DNA of 64,000 nucleotides from Atherix ibis (taxonomy: Eukaryota; Arthropoda; Insecta; Diptera; Athericidae): the NCBI GenBank assembly GCA_958298945.1, contig OY282605.1, positions 5,045,811-5,109,810 on the forward strand, in the 5' to 3' direction. Shown here piece by piece: positions 12,036 to 23,233 of this stretch. Below the pieces are notes generated by a model. The model had not been told where the DNA came from, made no database searches, and was given only the letters and a program-made list of their open reading frames with translations. Numbering within the stretch: position 1 is the first letter of the stretch; each line of letters opens with the position of its first letter. A program made the position numbers and the translations under genes.

Positions 12036-13409
12036 GAGCAAGGTCCAAGCAATATAATTAAAATCAAATTTCAAATTTGAAGTTTATTTTATTTAACTTT
12101 ATTTTACAAGGCAAACTCTTAATTTACTTTTAACTGATTTTTGGACTCTCTATAACCCTTCACGTTAATTATTACTTTTCTTTAAATTTTTTTTGTTTAA
12201 GGTAAAAAAAATGTATTTTTTAACTATTTTATTACATTATAAAAAAATTTGCACATTATATGATAAGAAAATGCTTTTTTTCTATTAGATTTTTAAATAT
12301 TATAAAATCATCTTAAAGAAAACTTAAGATATAATATTTCGCTTCAAAAATGCCCGCACACATATTCATATTTTTTTGATGAAATATTGTGAAAAAAAAA
12401 AATAATTTATAGAAAATTTCCAACATATAAATGGAGGCGAAACAAAACGAAAAGATAGAGCTTGACAGCACTGGGATCATGGGATATTGGGATTCACCCA
12501 AGATTTAGGCTCTTTGCATATTTATCGCTGGCAATGCAAGAACTTTGAATGCCAATAAAAACAAACATTCCATCGTAATGTATGCTCTTTGGGATGGAAA
12601 CGGAAAAACTTTTATTATCGTTTATAGAAAAGTTTATAAAAGTCACGACAGGAACAAGTAAACCATTCAAGGAGGCACTTCGATACGGAAATGTTTTGTG
12701 TTTCACTTCAATTTTAAAGGTCTCTCTACGCGTACTGCCATATTTACATAAAACTTTTCGACAGATAAGCGACTCGGCATGCAGAACTTTCCATATGTAA
12801 GCTACTCAACAGATACAAGGATAATAAGGAAAATAAAAAATCATTTTATTTCTGAGCAAAAATTTTACTACTATGGATTTTTATTTTTATAGTGAAATCG
12901 AAATTGGTCTTTATTAAAAGTTCCAATTTCAGATGACAAGGTGAAATTCTTTCTTGTTCTTGAAGATCTTCCACTATTAACTGTTAGTTTATACAATAGA
13001 TACTTTCCGATACGATGGTGGGATTTGTTTTGAATAATTTTATGAACCTAATTTATGTATAGAACTTCAAAAATAATTTATCAAAACCCGTATTTTTTTA
13101 ATGATAGTTAATAGCAATTAACGCTTCTCTTCCTAATGTTGTCATTTATTATTACTTATTTATGGGAAAATATTAATTAATAATAGATAAAAGATAAAAT
13201 AATAGTAACTCCTCTAATCGTATACCTCCAGAATTTTTGTTTGTTTTAGGCAATTAAAAAGAGTACTTTAAAAGGTACCAAACTGAATGGAATCTAATAA
13301 GAAAAGTTATTCTAGGCAGGGTGACTAAACATTTCTTTTCTAATAAGATACTCCCTTAGAAAGGGATTTTCCTGTATAAATTTGAAGCAGTTTTTAAAAC
13401 AAAAGTTTT
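12036..13409. other. AT-rich stretch with one ambiguous open region
   Basis: Mostly AT-rich and featureless. The part at 12494-12812 is open for about 100 codons on the minus strand and 72 codons (from an ATG) on the plus strand, and neither product is recognisable. See the corresponding finding. Confidence 0.55.
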
Positions 13410-13525
13410 TGGAAGGCTACCGAGTAGTGGTTGGGAAGAGTTTCGAACAAAGCCTTTCGTTACTTGTCTAGTACATGTGTTTACGAATGGCTATCGGTGT
13501 AATCTGCTATTTGGTTAGCACTGCT
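13410..13525 (+). repeat. Diverged dispersed repeat, copy 2 (partner near 0.6 kb)
   Basis: This segment aligns by eye with 560-720 and ends directly at the point where a truncated mariner transposase begins. It may be part of that element's flank or of an older, unrecognised repeat. Confidence 0.5.
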
Positions 13526-13526
13526 G

Positions 13527-14390
13527 TGTAATTGCGGTTCAGAAGTGGTGATTTTGACACGGAAGACAAAGAACGACCAAAAAAGTTTGAAGATGAAGAT
13601 TTGGAGGCATTACTCGACGAAGACTGTTGTCGAACTCAAGAAAAAATTGCAAAATCATTGGGAGTCACTCAAGCAGCCATTTCAAAACGTTTGAAAGCAG
13701 CAGAATTCATCCAAGAGCAAGGAAATTGGGTCCCATATGAATTGAAGCAAAGGAGATTTTGCATGTCCGAAATGCTGCTTGAACGGCAGAAAAAGAAGTC
13801 GTTTTTAATCGAATCATTACTGGCGACGAAAAATAAATTCATTACGACAACCCAAAGCGCAAAAAATCGTATGTGAAGCCCGACCAACCCGCCAAATCAA
13901 CGCCAAAGCCAAATATCCATGGCGCCAAGGCAATGCTCTGTATTTGGTGGGATCAGAAGGGTGTGATCTTTTATGAGCTATTGAAATCGGGCCAGACGAT
14001 CACAGGCGACCTTTACCGAACACAATTAATCCGTTTGAAGCGAGCATTGGCCGAAAAACGCCCGGAATATGCGACCAGACATGAAGCCATAATTTTCCAT
14101 CATGACAACGCTCGGCCTCATGTTGCAAGACCGGTTAAAAATTATTTAGAAAACAGTGGCTGGGAAGTTTTGCCTCACCCGCCTTATAGCCCAGACCTTG
14201 CTCCGTCCGACTACCATTTGTTTAGATCCATGCAAAACGCCCTCACCGGAATACGCTTCACTTCAGAACAGGGCATCAAAGAATTGGCTCGATTCATTCT
14301 TGGCCTCAAAACCGGAGCAGTTTTTTTGGCGCGGAATCCATATGTTGCCAGAAAGATGGGAAAAAGTAGTGGCTTTCGATGGATAATAAA
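13527..14390 (+). pseudogene. Mariner transposase relic (Mos1-like relative), 5' truncated
   Basis: The reading starts within the helix-turn-helix region (RFRSGDFDTEDKERPKKFED, 13532 onward) and lacks the first 50-60 residues. It continues through LLDEDCCRTQEKIAKSLGVT and WVPYELKQ. The frame shifts near 13800, and the Trp of the TGDEKW block is a TAA. The main frame (13873 onward) has AMLCIWWDQKGVIFYELL, IIFHHDNARPHVAR and YSPDLAPSDYHLF, so the DD34D spacing of the last two Asp is kept. A second frameshift near 14282 moves the C-terminus (FFWRGIHMLPERWEK) to another frame. No terminal repeats were identified. This is an inactive single copy of a lineage distinct from group C. Confidence 0.88.
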
Positions 14391-15206
14391 ATGTATTGTA
14401 AAAATTTTTCAAAATAAACACTCAAAGTGTGCCAAAAATCCCGCATTTTTAAGTTATAAACTCAATATGAAATTGAACTTAAAATATTATTAACTAAAAA
14501 TAGAGAAATTTAAAAGAAAAATATATAAGAAGATGACATTTTTATAATAAATCTCAACTAAATGATATCTTTCTTTAAGGTTACACCCCCGCACAGATGT
14601 CCGGTCTAATGTTACAGCTTCGATCTTCGGATGTGGTAAAAGAGATCGTCGTCGAAATTCTTAGGTGAGCTCCAAAATTATTTGGTTGAGGAGTGCTATA
14701 GGGTAGATTTGGGAAGAGCCCAGGAAGAGAAGTAACATCAAAAGTCTTCCTATTTTTGCCAGTCTAAGTCTCTGCCATCAATGTCAACGGTGGTTTTTTA
14801 TTTTTTCTACTTCTTATTTTTTATTATATTTTTCAATTTTAACCTTCTAATTTTTTTGCCTTCCTCCTAATTTTCTATTCCTTCCCCTTTGCCAAAATAT
14901 TTGTTTTTAGTTTTTTGAGCAAATATTTTTTTGTTGGATCTTTTTTCTTTCTTTTTTCTCCTTCTTCCTTTCCCATGGATAGATTAACGCCTCTGGGTGT
15001 CTTCATTTCCCCCTAAATTCTTTTAGCATGAACATTTTCTGAGTATGGTGAATGTGAGAGCACCACTTTGCGAACACTTCGAACCAACCCGCAATCTCTG
15101 TATAAAGCTAGCGACAAGCATGCCTAATAGGAGAAGGTGCTCTCTGATTCCAAATTTTAATACCTTCCTCTTCCTATCACAAGAATTTATCGACCAAAAC
15201 AGTGTA
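14391..15206. other. Non-coding stretch, pyrimidine-rich in part
   Basis: No gene is recognisable. Positions 14790-15010 are strongly T/C-rich on the plus strand (long TTTTT and CTTCC-type runs). The rest is AT-rich. Confidence 0.6.
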
Positions 15207-16066
15207 CAAGGTCTGTATCGCAAATTTTGAATTTCAAAAAGTATCGCGAATTTTGAATATCCGCGGGTTACGTATATTCGATTTACGATTTTTTGTGGCG
15301 TTATGTTGGTACTCATGTCTCTCACTTATGCCGACAAGTTCGGTCATTTTGAATTTTCAGTTAATTTTTGACAGCTGCTTCGCTTGATTTTCGACCAAAA
15401 ACAGCATCGCATTAACATTGCTAAGGAGCTGTTGGACTCAGTCCGCGACGATATAAATTTGCTCCAAAGGGTCAAAACTGGTGACGAATCATGGGTTTAT
15501 AGTTATGACATGCAAACGAAAGCTCAATCATCCCAATGGAAGCTGCCGCACGAGCCAAGACCGAAAAAAGCGCACCAAGTTCGGTCGAATGTGAAGGTTT
15601 TGCTTACAATTTCCTTCGATTGCAAGGGGGTGATGCATCATGAGGTCTTGCCACAGGGTAGAACGATCAATAAGGAATATTACCTGTAAGTTATGCATAA
15701 GTTCCCCGAAGCAATCCACCAGAAACGCCCAGATTTGAGGAAGAATAAAAATTGGCTTTTGCCATTTTTGGCCAAAAACAACACACTAATATTGCCGCAG
15801 CCACCGTATTCCCCACATCTGACCCCCTGTGACTTTTTCTTGTTCCCGAAACAGATTCTTTGAGCCATATTATGGAATGGGCAAAAATCGAGGACGAGCC
15901 CAAACACGTGCAAGCAAAACAGCTGTTAAAAATTAACTGAACATTCAAAATAGCCGAATGTCTATGAGAGACATGAGTACCAACATAACGCCACAAAAAA
16001 TTCAAAAATCGAATATATGTAACGCGCGGAAATTCAAAATTTGCGATACCTTTAAAACAGACATCG
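15207..16066 (+). mobile_element. Group B mariner derivative with long inverted ends, copy B2
   Basis: TA-flanked (15205-15206, 16067-16068), 860 bp. The left end is the group B 5' end, with a small internal duplication of the ATCGC-AATTTTGAAT motif. The middle encodes a transposase piece (DQKQHRINIAKELLDSVRDD, TGDESWVYSYD, then VKVLLTISFDCKGVMHHEVLP up to KEYYL and a stop at 15687). It runs on, closed, through HLTPCDFFLFP near 15817-15850. Instead of the normal 3' end, the last about 185 bp (15882-16066) are the inverted copy of the 5' leader, so the element has about 180-bp inverted ends. Copy B6 at 45945-46825 has the same rearrangement. Confidence 0.9.
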
Positions 16067-16235
16067 TATACCGCAAAAAAAATTATGAACCAATGACTCT
16101 ATCGGTGATCATTCTATACCAAATACTGCATCTGAAAGGGTGTCATTGGAGCTGATCCCGTCCCTTTAATTCGAAAATTCTATTTTATTTGTTCATTTAA
16201 ATGGAAATATTCTTCATTGCTCGTAATTAGGTTAC
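16067..16235. repeat. Flank shared with 46826-46998
   Basis: The DNA directly right of copy B2 (TACCGCAAAAAAAATTATGA onward, through GGAGCTGATCCCGTCCC to CTCGTAATTAGGTT) is nearly identical to the DNA right of copy B6. No such similarity is seen to the left of the two elements. The shared part ends inside the loop of the palindrome at 16150-16316. Confidence 0.9.
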
Positions 16236-16316
16236 GATTTTACGAGCAATGAAGAATATTTCCATTTAAATGAACAAATAAAATAGAATTTTCGAATTAA
16301 AGGGACGGGATCAGCT
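16150..16316. repeat. Perfect palindrome, 76-bp arms and 15-bp loop
   Basis: The left arm 16150-16225 (AGCTGATCCCG...GCTCGTA) and the right arm 16241-16316 (TACGAGC...CGGGATCAGCT) are exact reverse complements by eye. They are separated by 16226-16240. The left arm belongs to the flank shared with 46.9 kb, so the right arm is the inverted addition. It is joined to truncated group B copy B3. Transcribed, it would fold into a long hairpin. Confidence 0.95.
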
Positions 16317-17057
16317 CTTGCACGTGTTTTGCTCGTCGTCGATTTTCGCGCATTTTTTTGACCAAAAACAGCATCGCATTAACAAATTTGCTCCAGAGGG
16401 TCATAACTGGTGACGAATCATGGGTTTATGGTTATGACGTGGAAACCAAAGATCAATCATTCTAATAGAAGCTGCCGCACCAGCCAAGACCGAAAAAATC
16501 ACGCCAAGTTTGGTCGACCGTGAAGGTTTTGCTTACAGTTTTCTTCGATTGCAGGGGCGTACTGCATCATGAGTTCTTACCACAGGATAGAACCGTCAAA
16601 AGGAAATATTACCTGCAAGTTATGCGCAAGTTGCGTGAAGCAATTCGCCAGAAACGTCCAGATATGTGGAAGAACAAAAATCGGCTTTTGCACCGTTGCT
16701 TGTGCGCGAATTTTTGACCAAAAACAACACACTAATAATGCCGCAGTTACCGTTTTCCCCAGATCTGGCCCCCTGGAACTTTTTATTGTTCCCGAAACTG
16801 AAGAGCCCCATGAAAGGATGACGCTACGCTACGATTGAGGAGATCAAGACGGCATCAAAGGAGGAGGTGAACAAGATTACAAAAAATGATTTTTTAAAGT
16901 GCTTCGAGGATTGGAAAAAACGTTGGCACAAGTCTATAATATCTGGGGGGGGGGGGGGGTGTTGATTACTTTAAAGTGGACAAAATAGATATTCATGATA
17001 AAATAAATAATTTTTGAAAAAAACACAAAATTCGCCATACTTTTTGAACAGACCTTG
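16317..17057 (+). mobile_element. Group B mariner, copy B3 (5' end missing)
   Basis: The element starts abruptly at the palindrome within the leader (CTTGCACGTGTTTTGCTCG) and runs to a normal 3' end (TTTTTGAACAGACCTTG at 17041-17057), followed by TA. The protein remnants are TGDESWVYGYDVETKDQSF, KVLLTVFFDCRGVLHHEFLP, KRKYYLQVMRKLREAIRQKRP and, in other frames, a DWKKRWHKSII-like C-terminus. A run of 15 G at 16945-16959 lies where other copies have a short G stretch (the mirror case to B1). Same orientation as B2, about 250 bp away. Confidence 0.88.
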
Positions 17058-17879
17058 TAAAACTGAATGATGGAGAGTGTTCCCGTCAGTTGATCGTTTC
17101 ACTCATTGGCCCTAAAAGTCTCACATGAAACGCAACAACACTAAGAAGGTTATGTCGGATATTGCTAATAACAGGATCAGGATCGCATGTTTGTCATGGC
17201 ACTTGATTATATTTCGATGATTGGATGTGGGAATTGCAATCTCTACCGGTATTTTGGTTACTCAAAGCTCACCATAATATGGAGCTGCCCTTAAAGCAAA
17301 AATTTCACAATAAAGTTCTAGGATGTGTGCGGCTGCATCCTTCAAAAAAAAAAGGAAGTAATCATTGAGTCCATCTAACTGCTCTAGAAAATGTTTCCTG
17401 CAGAAGTACGGATAAGTATTTTCTTTTTGTACTTGTCCAGAGATCTGCTCTTAGCTATGGTTTCCCGACAGAATTCATAAAGGAAGTTTGAAAAGTGATG
17501 GTTATGGCGGGAGAACCACTCTCAAGATAAGGGATCAGTAATTAAAGGGGCAGGCGAAATTATTTTGCAAAGAGAAGTGAATATTATGTTTTTTTAATTT
17601 TAAGACATTTTGAAGAACAACAAAGATTTTTGTACCTTTTGGGAAGGTTATGAGAGATAGTCTCCCCATTAGATTCGATTAGCATTAAGTTCACAGGTAA
17701 ACTTCGAAGTAAATTATTTATTTTTCAAAATAAGAATAGTAATCATGAAGAAATGGTATCTGAACTTTATTTTTATATCTATAGTTCTGTACACTTATAA
17801 GACTGGGAAAGTCCTTCAGAAAATTATTTAATCCTTCAATAGTTCTGATTAAAATCAACATAAATAAATGCCTTAAATA
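17058..17879. other. Non-coding stretch
   Basis: Composition is less extreme than elsewhere, but I see no motif, repeat or convincing reading frame. Confidence 0.5.
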
Positions 17880-19093
17880 CGAGGGTCGTTAAATAAGTCC
17901 TTAGAAAAAGATGGAAAAAACTGTTTTTAAAAAAAAAATTTTATTTTTCAAGATAATCTCCTCTTAGCTCTATACACTTTTTCAACCGTTTTTCCAAAAT
18001 TTTTATCCCGTCCAAAAAATAGGATTTCGGAAGTTCTGCAAAATACTCATCAGTTTGAGCAATGACGTCCTCGTTGGAAGTGAACCGTCGTCCGCCAAGC
18101 CATTTCTTCAGATTGGGGAAAAGAAAATAGTCACTCGGGGCCAAATCTGGTGAATAAGCGGGATGCTGCAACAATTCCATTCTCAATTCCACAATTTTGA
18201 CCATAGAAACAGCGCAGGTGTGTACACGCGCATTGTCCTGATGCAAGAGGAATTTTTTCTTCTTCAGATGGAGGCGTTTCCCTTTGATTTCCTCGCTCAA
18301 CCGTTGCAATAACGACGCGTAATACGCTCCTGTTATTGTTTTTCCTTTTTCCAAGTAGTCGATTAAAATGATGCCCTGCGAATCCCAAAAGACCGTGGCC
18401 ATCACCTTGCCGGCCGATGGCACAGTTTTTGCCTTCTTCGGAGCCCGTTCACCCTTAAAAATCCACTGTGATGACTGTCTCTTCGTTTCTGGAGTGTAGT
18501 AGTGTATCCAGGTTTCGTCCACAGTGACATATCGACGAAGGAATTCGGCAGGATTACGATGAAAGAGTGCCAACATAGCCTCAGAGTCCACTATACGATT
18601 GCGCTTATTCTCCTCTGAGAGCAAACGCGGCGCCCATCTTGCCGAAATTTTTTTCATAGACAATTTTTCATGCAAAATTGAAGCGACTGTACCTTGTGAT
18701 ATGCGCGTGGCCTCAACTAATTCGCGCACTTTAATTCGCCGATCGTTCAAAATCAGATCGTGGATTTTGTCGATGATTTCAGGAGTAGACACCTCAACTG
18801 GGCGTCCTGAACGATGTTCATCTTTTGTGGATGAACGGCCCCGTTTAAATTCATTCACCCAATTGTAAACCGTCGCAAACACAGGTGCAGATGTGCCATG
18901 AACTGCATCCAACTCGGCTTTGATTTCTTTCGGGCTTAAGCCCTTCAAATGGAGATGTTTGATGACAGCCCTAAACTCGCTTTTTTCCTTTGTTATGCAC
19001 AAATAAATGTCGTAAATTAACCTACGCTATGGATCGAGCTTTCTGTCGATAATGCTAATTCCAAAAAAAATATCTTTACCGACACTACGAGCG
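17880..19093 (-). mobile_element. Group A mariner, copy A2 (one end lost)
   Basis: The left (3') end CGAGGGTCGTTAAATAAGTC follows TA at 17878-17879. By comparison with copies A3 and A4, similarity continues through the leader to GACACTACGAGCG at about 19093 and then stops abruptly. The 5' terminal repeat and about 45 bp inside it are therefore missing. With only one end, the copy could not be excised by a normal mariner reaction. Confidence 0.92.
17941..18990 (-). pseudogene. Nearly intact mariner transposase, start codon lost
   Basis: The minus-strand frame is open from 18990 to the TAA at 17941-17943, about 349 residues and normal for mariner. The order is helix-turn-helix region (EKSEFRAVIKHLHLKG, then NWVNEFKRGRSS), second helix-turn-helix (DLILNDRRIKVRELVEATR), WAPRLL, VTVDETWIHYYTPETK (Asp 1), LLHQDNARVHT (Asp 2), YSPDLAPSDYFLF (Asp 3, 34 residues on), and the conserved C-terminus GDYLEK. 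The codon that is ATG in copies A3 and A4 is AAG here (18988-18990), and no in-frame upstream ATG precedes a stop. A downstream ATG (the Met of SMKKIS) would drop the DNA-binding part. It is the best preserved transposase in the window, but probably silent. Confidence 0.93.
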
Positions 19094-22000
19094 TATATTT
19101 AAATAATATTAACCTTGAAATGGAAAAATTCGTGAAAAATTTTCTTCACCTTACAACCAGCTTACAAGATGGTAATTGTTGGCGAAAGTGAAAAATGATG
19201 ATGTCGACGACAACAGAACGAAAACAGGAAGAATATAACGAAAACCAATCTAAATTTAAATCTAAAGAAAAAGTCTTAAAACCAAAAAACTGGCAAAATA
19301 CGAGCATCCTTGAACCGTCTTGTAAGGGTAATGATATGCAAACATATTGTAAAATTTCCTGAATAAACCCTATACCGAAAGCGGTGCTATTCATCATATT
19401 TCACATCATATTCGTACTCATATTTTTACCAACATAACCAACCGAAATCGTTTCACCTTTCATCGGTAATATTTATGTGCACATATCTCCATATTAGCTG
19501 GTTTGATGATGAGGGTGAATAAGAAGGCAGGTAGGGCCTGTTTTTGATGATTGCTTGCAGGTACATAAGGATATGTGTTCAGGTATGTTTTGTTTGCATG
19601 TGGTCATGTTTAAAGGGATATTTTTGGTTAGCCGAATGTTGGCAGTATGGGGAAAAGGTGGCACTGTACTTGGAGTAGAGTTAAAGTGCGTAAACTTTTG
19701 GCACTACGCACCTGAACAGATGTAGTGGAAGGATTGTCTAGAAAACTATATGCAAATGTATATATTCTTCTCAGTGGATGTACACGTACAGTTACTATGG
19801 ATAACAGTGATCTCAGTCAAGTATCAAAAGATTTTTCCGAATATGAAAATAACCTTAAGTCGAAGCTGTCATGTTGGCGAATTTACTTCACATTGGATGT
19901 ATCCATTAGGGGACCACAGAGTGTACGCGAATCTCTTGAGAATAGATAATTTGCTATGGTAATGGAAGGCGGAAGAGAGGTAAACTCCTGGTTCTGATAG
20001 TATTGTGATCCGTTTTGCGGGACAAAAGCATTCTGCTGCTTGAGAAGTTTCGATCAATTTTTGGGCAGCTAGATGGAGTGGAACTGATTGGATTGAATTT
20101 CAAAGAAATCAATTTGTACTTTAACAACAAACATGAAAATCAATGCAGTAGGAAAATGTTTCTCAGTAAACAGTTTTGCGGTCAGATTTTACTGTGTTTA
20201 GACCTTATAGTTAAAGTTCAGTTTTAAGCTGATTCTCCTCCTGTTGACTAAACATTTTCTACAAAAGAGGTTAGCATATTATTTCGTATTGGTTTCTGTT
20301 CAGCATATAGAAAGTTCTGTTTATTTCTATTATTTATCAACAAATTTCATTACATCACCTCTGGGCAGGAGTCATATGCGATATAAGTTGTGTGAGTCAA
20401 AATAATCGAATTATTTATGCAAATGGCAGACTTATAGATTCAGTTTGTGACGAATGTGATAGGGGTTCGATATCTACGCACATATGTTCATTAGTTTTGT
20501 CAAAGAAACTGTTTTCAGGGTAGACTGATACTCGTTTTGGTGGTCATAGTTTTTGTGCGCCTGAATTTGATTGAAAACTCACCCACGACATAGTCTAACG
20601 CTATATTCGAACTAAACGGAGCCGAAATATTTGCACATCTCTAATAATATTAATGCTTACGGCTATTGTGATGGGTAAGCTATAATTAAGGATATTTGAA
20701 AAGTACACCAGAAATTTAGATACAAATTACGAGCGAATAATCAAGCAGATTAGTTTTCATTTTATTTGCTTTTGTTCATCTTCCTTGCCTTGTAACAGTC
20801 TATGTGAAAGTAAATTGAGGCAGAGTTGAAACTCGTCGGAATATTTCGGAAAAAAATTCACGGCAGAGGCGAGAGAATAAAAAATTATCCTCTGTGAATC
20901 AACTTGAAAATGAAGGACTTTGAACCAGCTTATCCCTTGAAATTGGATAGCAAACTAAATTTGCATCTTAATTCGTTGTGAACCCTTATCTTGTGGACGA
21001 GATCAAAGAAACGCTTCATGTGCGGGTACGCTTTGCGTTCAACTCAACCGAACACATCACCACATCGTCATATACGAACACAGAATAATTTCGGAGGCAA
21101 ACTTGCGACCAGGATTATTTGGCGACCAGAATTGTCGGGTTCTGTAGCTGACAAGGTCGAACTATTCAGAAAGAGTTCATCTGTTACCGGAGTATGTACA
21201 TCGGTTTCTAATGGAACGCTGACACAACTTGGAGATTCAAGGAAATATTATTGGCATTAGGACTATGGTTACCAATTCATAAACATCCACCGTAAGTTCT
21301 GCCTCAATACGGGGCCCATCCCCCATTATAATCATCAGCACACCCCCACCCAATTGTCGGCGAGTACGGATAAATGTTTTCCGACAAAAAGAGGAGGCTA
21401 ACGAATCCTTCTCAACCACGAATAGACCCAAGGCTTGGTGAGGATTGTGCTAGGGTAAGTGCTACTTCCTTGACACGAATACATGTGTAGTTTTCCAGGA
21501 TCATTTGTTATGATGTATTGCTTGAATACAAAATTTATGAACGAGCATTTAGATTGTTCGTTTTGATATCTTCAGCTCATCGGTTCCAGGCAATATTTTC
21601 ATATTATTATTATTTATTTATATTTTTTTGCTATTCTCTATCTACTATGGACTTCGCCAACATTGTGGAGGGGTTCTATTTACCATACCTCCCTCCCCCC
21701 TACCCCTTCTATATTTATATTACAATTTTTGCTATTGTAATCGTAACAATTTTAATGGTTTTAGTATTGTAGACTCCATCAAAAAAAAAAAATATTTTCT
21801 AAGGTTTTCCTTGCATTATTGTTTTTCTTCAGAGGATTTTTTTCGGAACATTTAGAATAAATATTAGTATTTACCAGTGCTATTTTTTCCTCTCTTTTAA
21901 ATATTTCTCTCTTTCAAATATGTCATTTTCAAGATGGGGTCAATTGAATTTTTAGTTGAAAAATTATCTTTTTATTTCCTAAGGGTCTTAAACTGTCAAC

Positions 22001-22350
22001 ATTGTCATCGACTTTTTGGCACAAATACTTTATTTTAATAATATATTATTTTTCAGCTTTATTACGGGTATATTATTATTAATTTTTTGTTTTGTTTTTT
22101 TTGAAGTATTTCTTTTTCTATCAAATAGTCGGGAATGTGTAAAATTTTTGTTTTTAAAATAAATATTAATGTCATTTTTTAAAAATAAACGATTATTCAG
22201 TTTATAATTTGGAAAGTGAAATCTAATAAAATACACAATACTAATTAATTTTAATTATATATAATTGCCAAAAAACTTTTTGCAGTATTCAATCTTTTTG
22301 AGTTAATTTTTTGCATATTTCGGACTGTAAATCGGTCATTATTTGGTATA
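19094..22350. other. Stretch without a recognisable gene
   Basis: About 3.3 kb. Part (19.5-21.4 kb) has somewhat higher GC, and several overlapping frames are open on both strands (for example 19725-19962 in two frames). That pattern gives no preference for one coding frame. Toward 21.5-22.3 kb it is again AT-rich. No terminal repeats or motifs were found. Confidence 0.5.
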
Positions 22351-23233
22351 CGAAGTCTGTTCAAAAAGTATCGCGGATTTTGTGTTTTTAATTTCAAAAA
22401 ATATTTATTTATTCATAAATATCTATTTTGTCCCCTTCAAAGTAATCCCCACCAGATATTATACATTTGTACTAACGTTTTTTCCAATCCTCGAAGCACT
22501 TCAAAAAATCATTTTTTGTGATCTTGTTCAGCGCCCTCCTTTGATGCCGCCTCTATCTCCTTAATAGTAGCGTAGCGTTATTCTTTCATGGGGCTCTATG
22601 GGTCATCTTGTCAAGGATCTCTTCAGTTTTGGGAACAAGAAAAAGTCACAGGGGTCCAGATCTGGGGAATACAGTGGCTGCGGCATTATTAATGTGTTGT
22701 TTTTGGCCAAAAATGGCAAAAGCCAATTTTTATTCTTCCACAAATCCGGGTGTTTCTGACAGATTGGTTCTTGCAACTTGCGCATTACTTGCAGGTAATA
22801 TTCCTTATTGACCGTTCTATCCTGTGGCAAGAACTCATGATGCACCACGCTCCTGCAATCGAAGAAAACTGTAAGCAAAACCTTCGCATTCGACCGAACT
22901 TGGCGCTTTTTTCGGTCTTGGTACGTGTGGCAGCTTCCATTGGGATGATAGAGCTTTGGTTTCCACATCATAACCATTAACCCATCTTTCGTCACCAGTT
23001 ATGACCCTCTGGAGCAAATTTTTGTCGTTGCGGACAGAGTTTAACCGCTCCTTAGAAATGTTAATGCGATGCTGTTTTTGGTCGAAATTGACCAAAAATC
23101 GAAGACGAGCCAAAACACTTGCAAGCAAAGCAGCTGTCAAAAATTAACTAAGCATTTAAAAAATCCGAACTTTTCGAAATAAGTAAGAGATATGAGTACC
23201 AACATAACGCCAGAAAAAATCAAAAATTAAATA

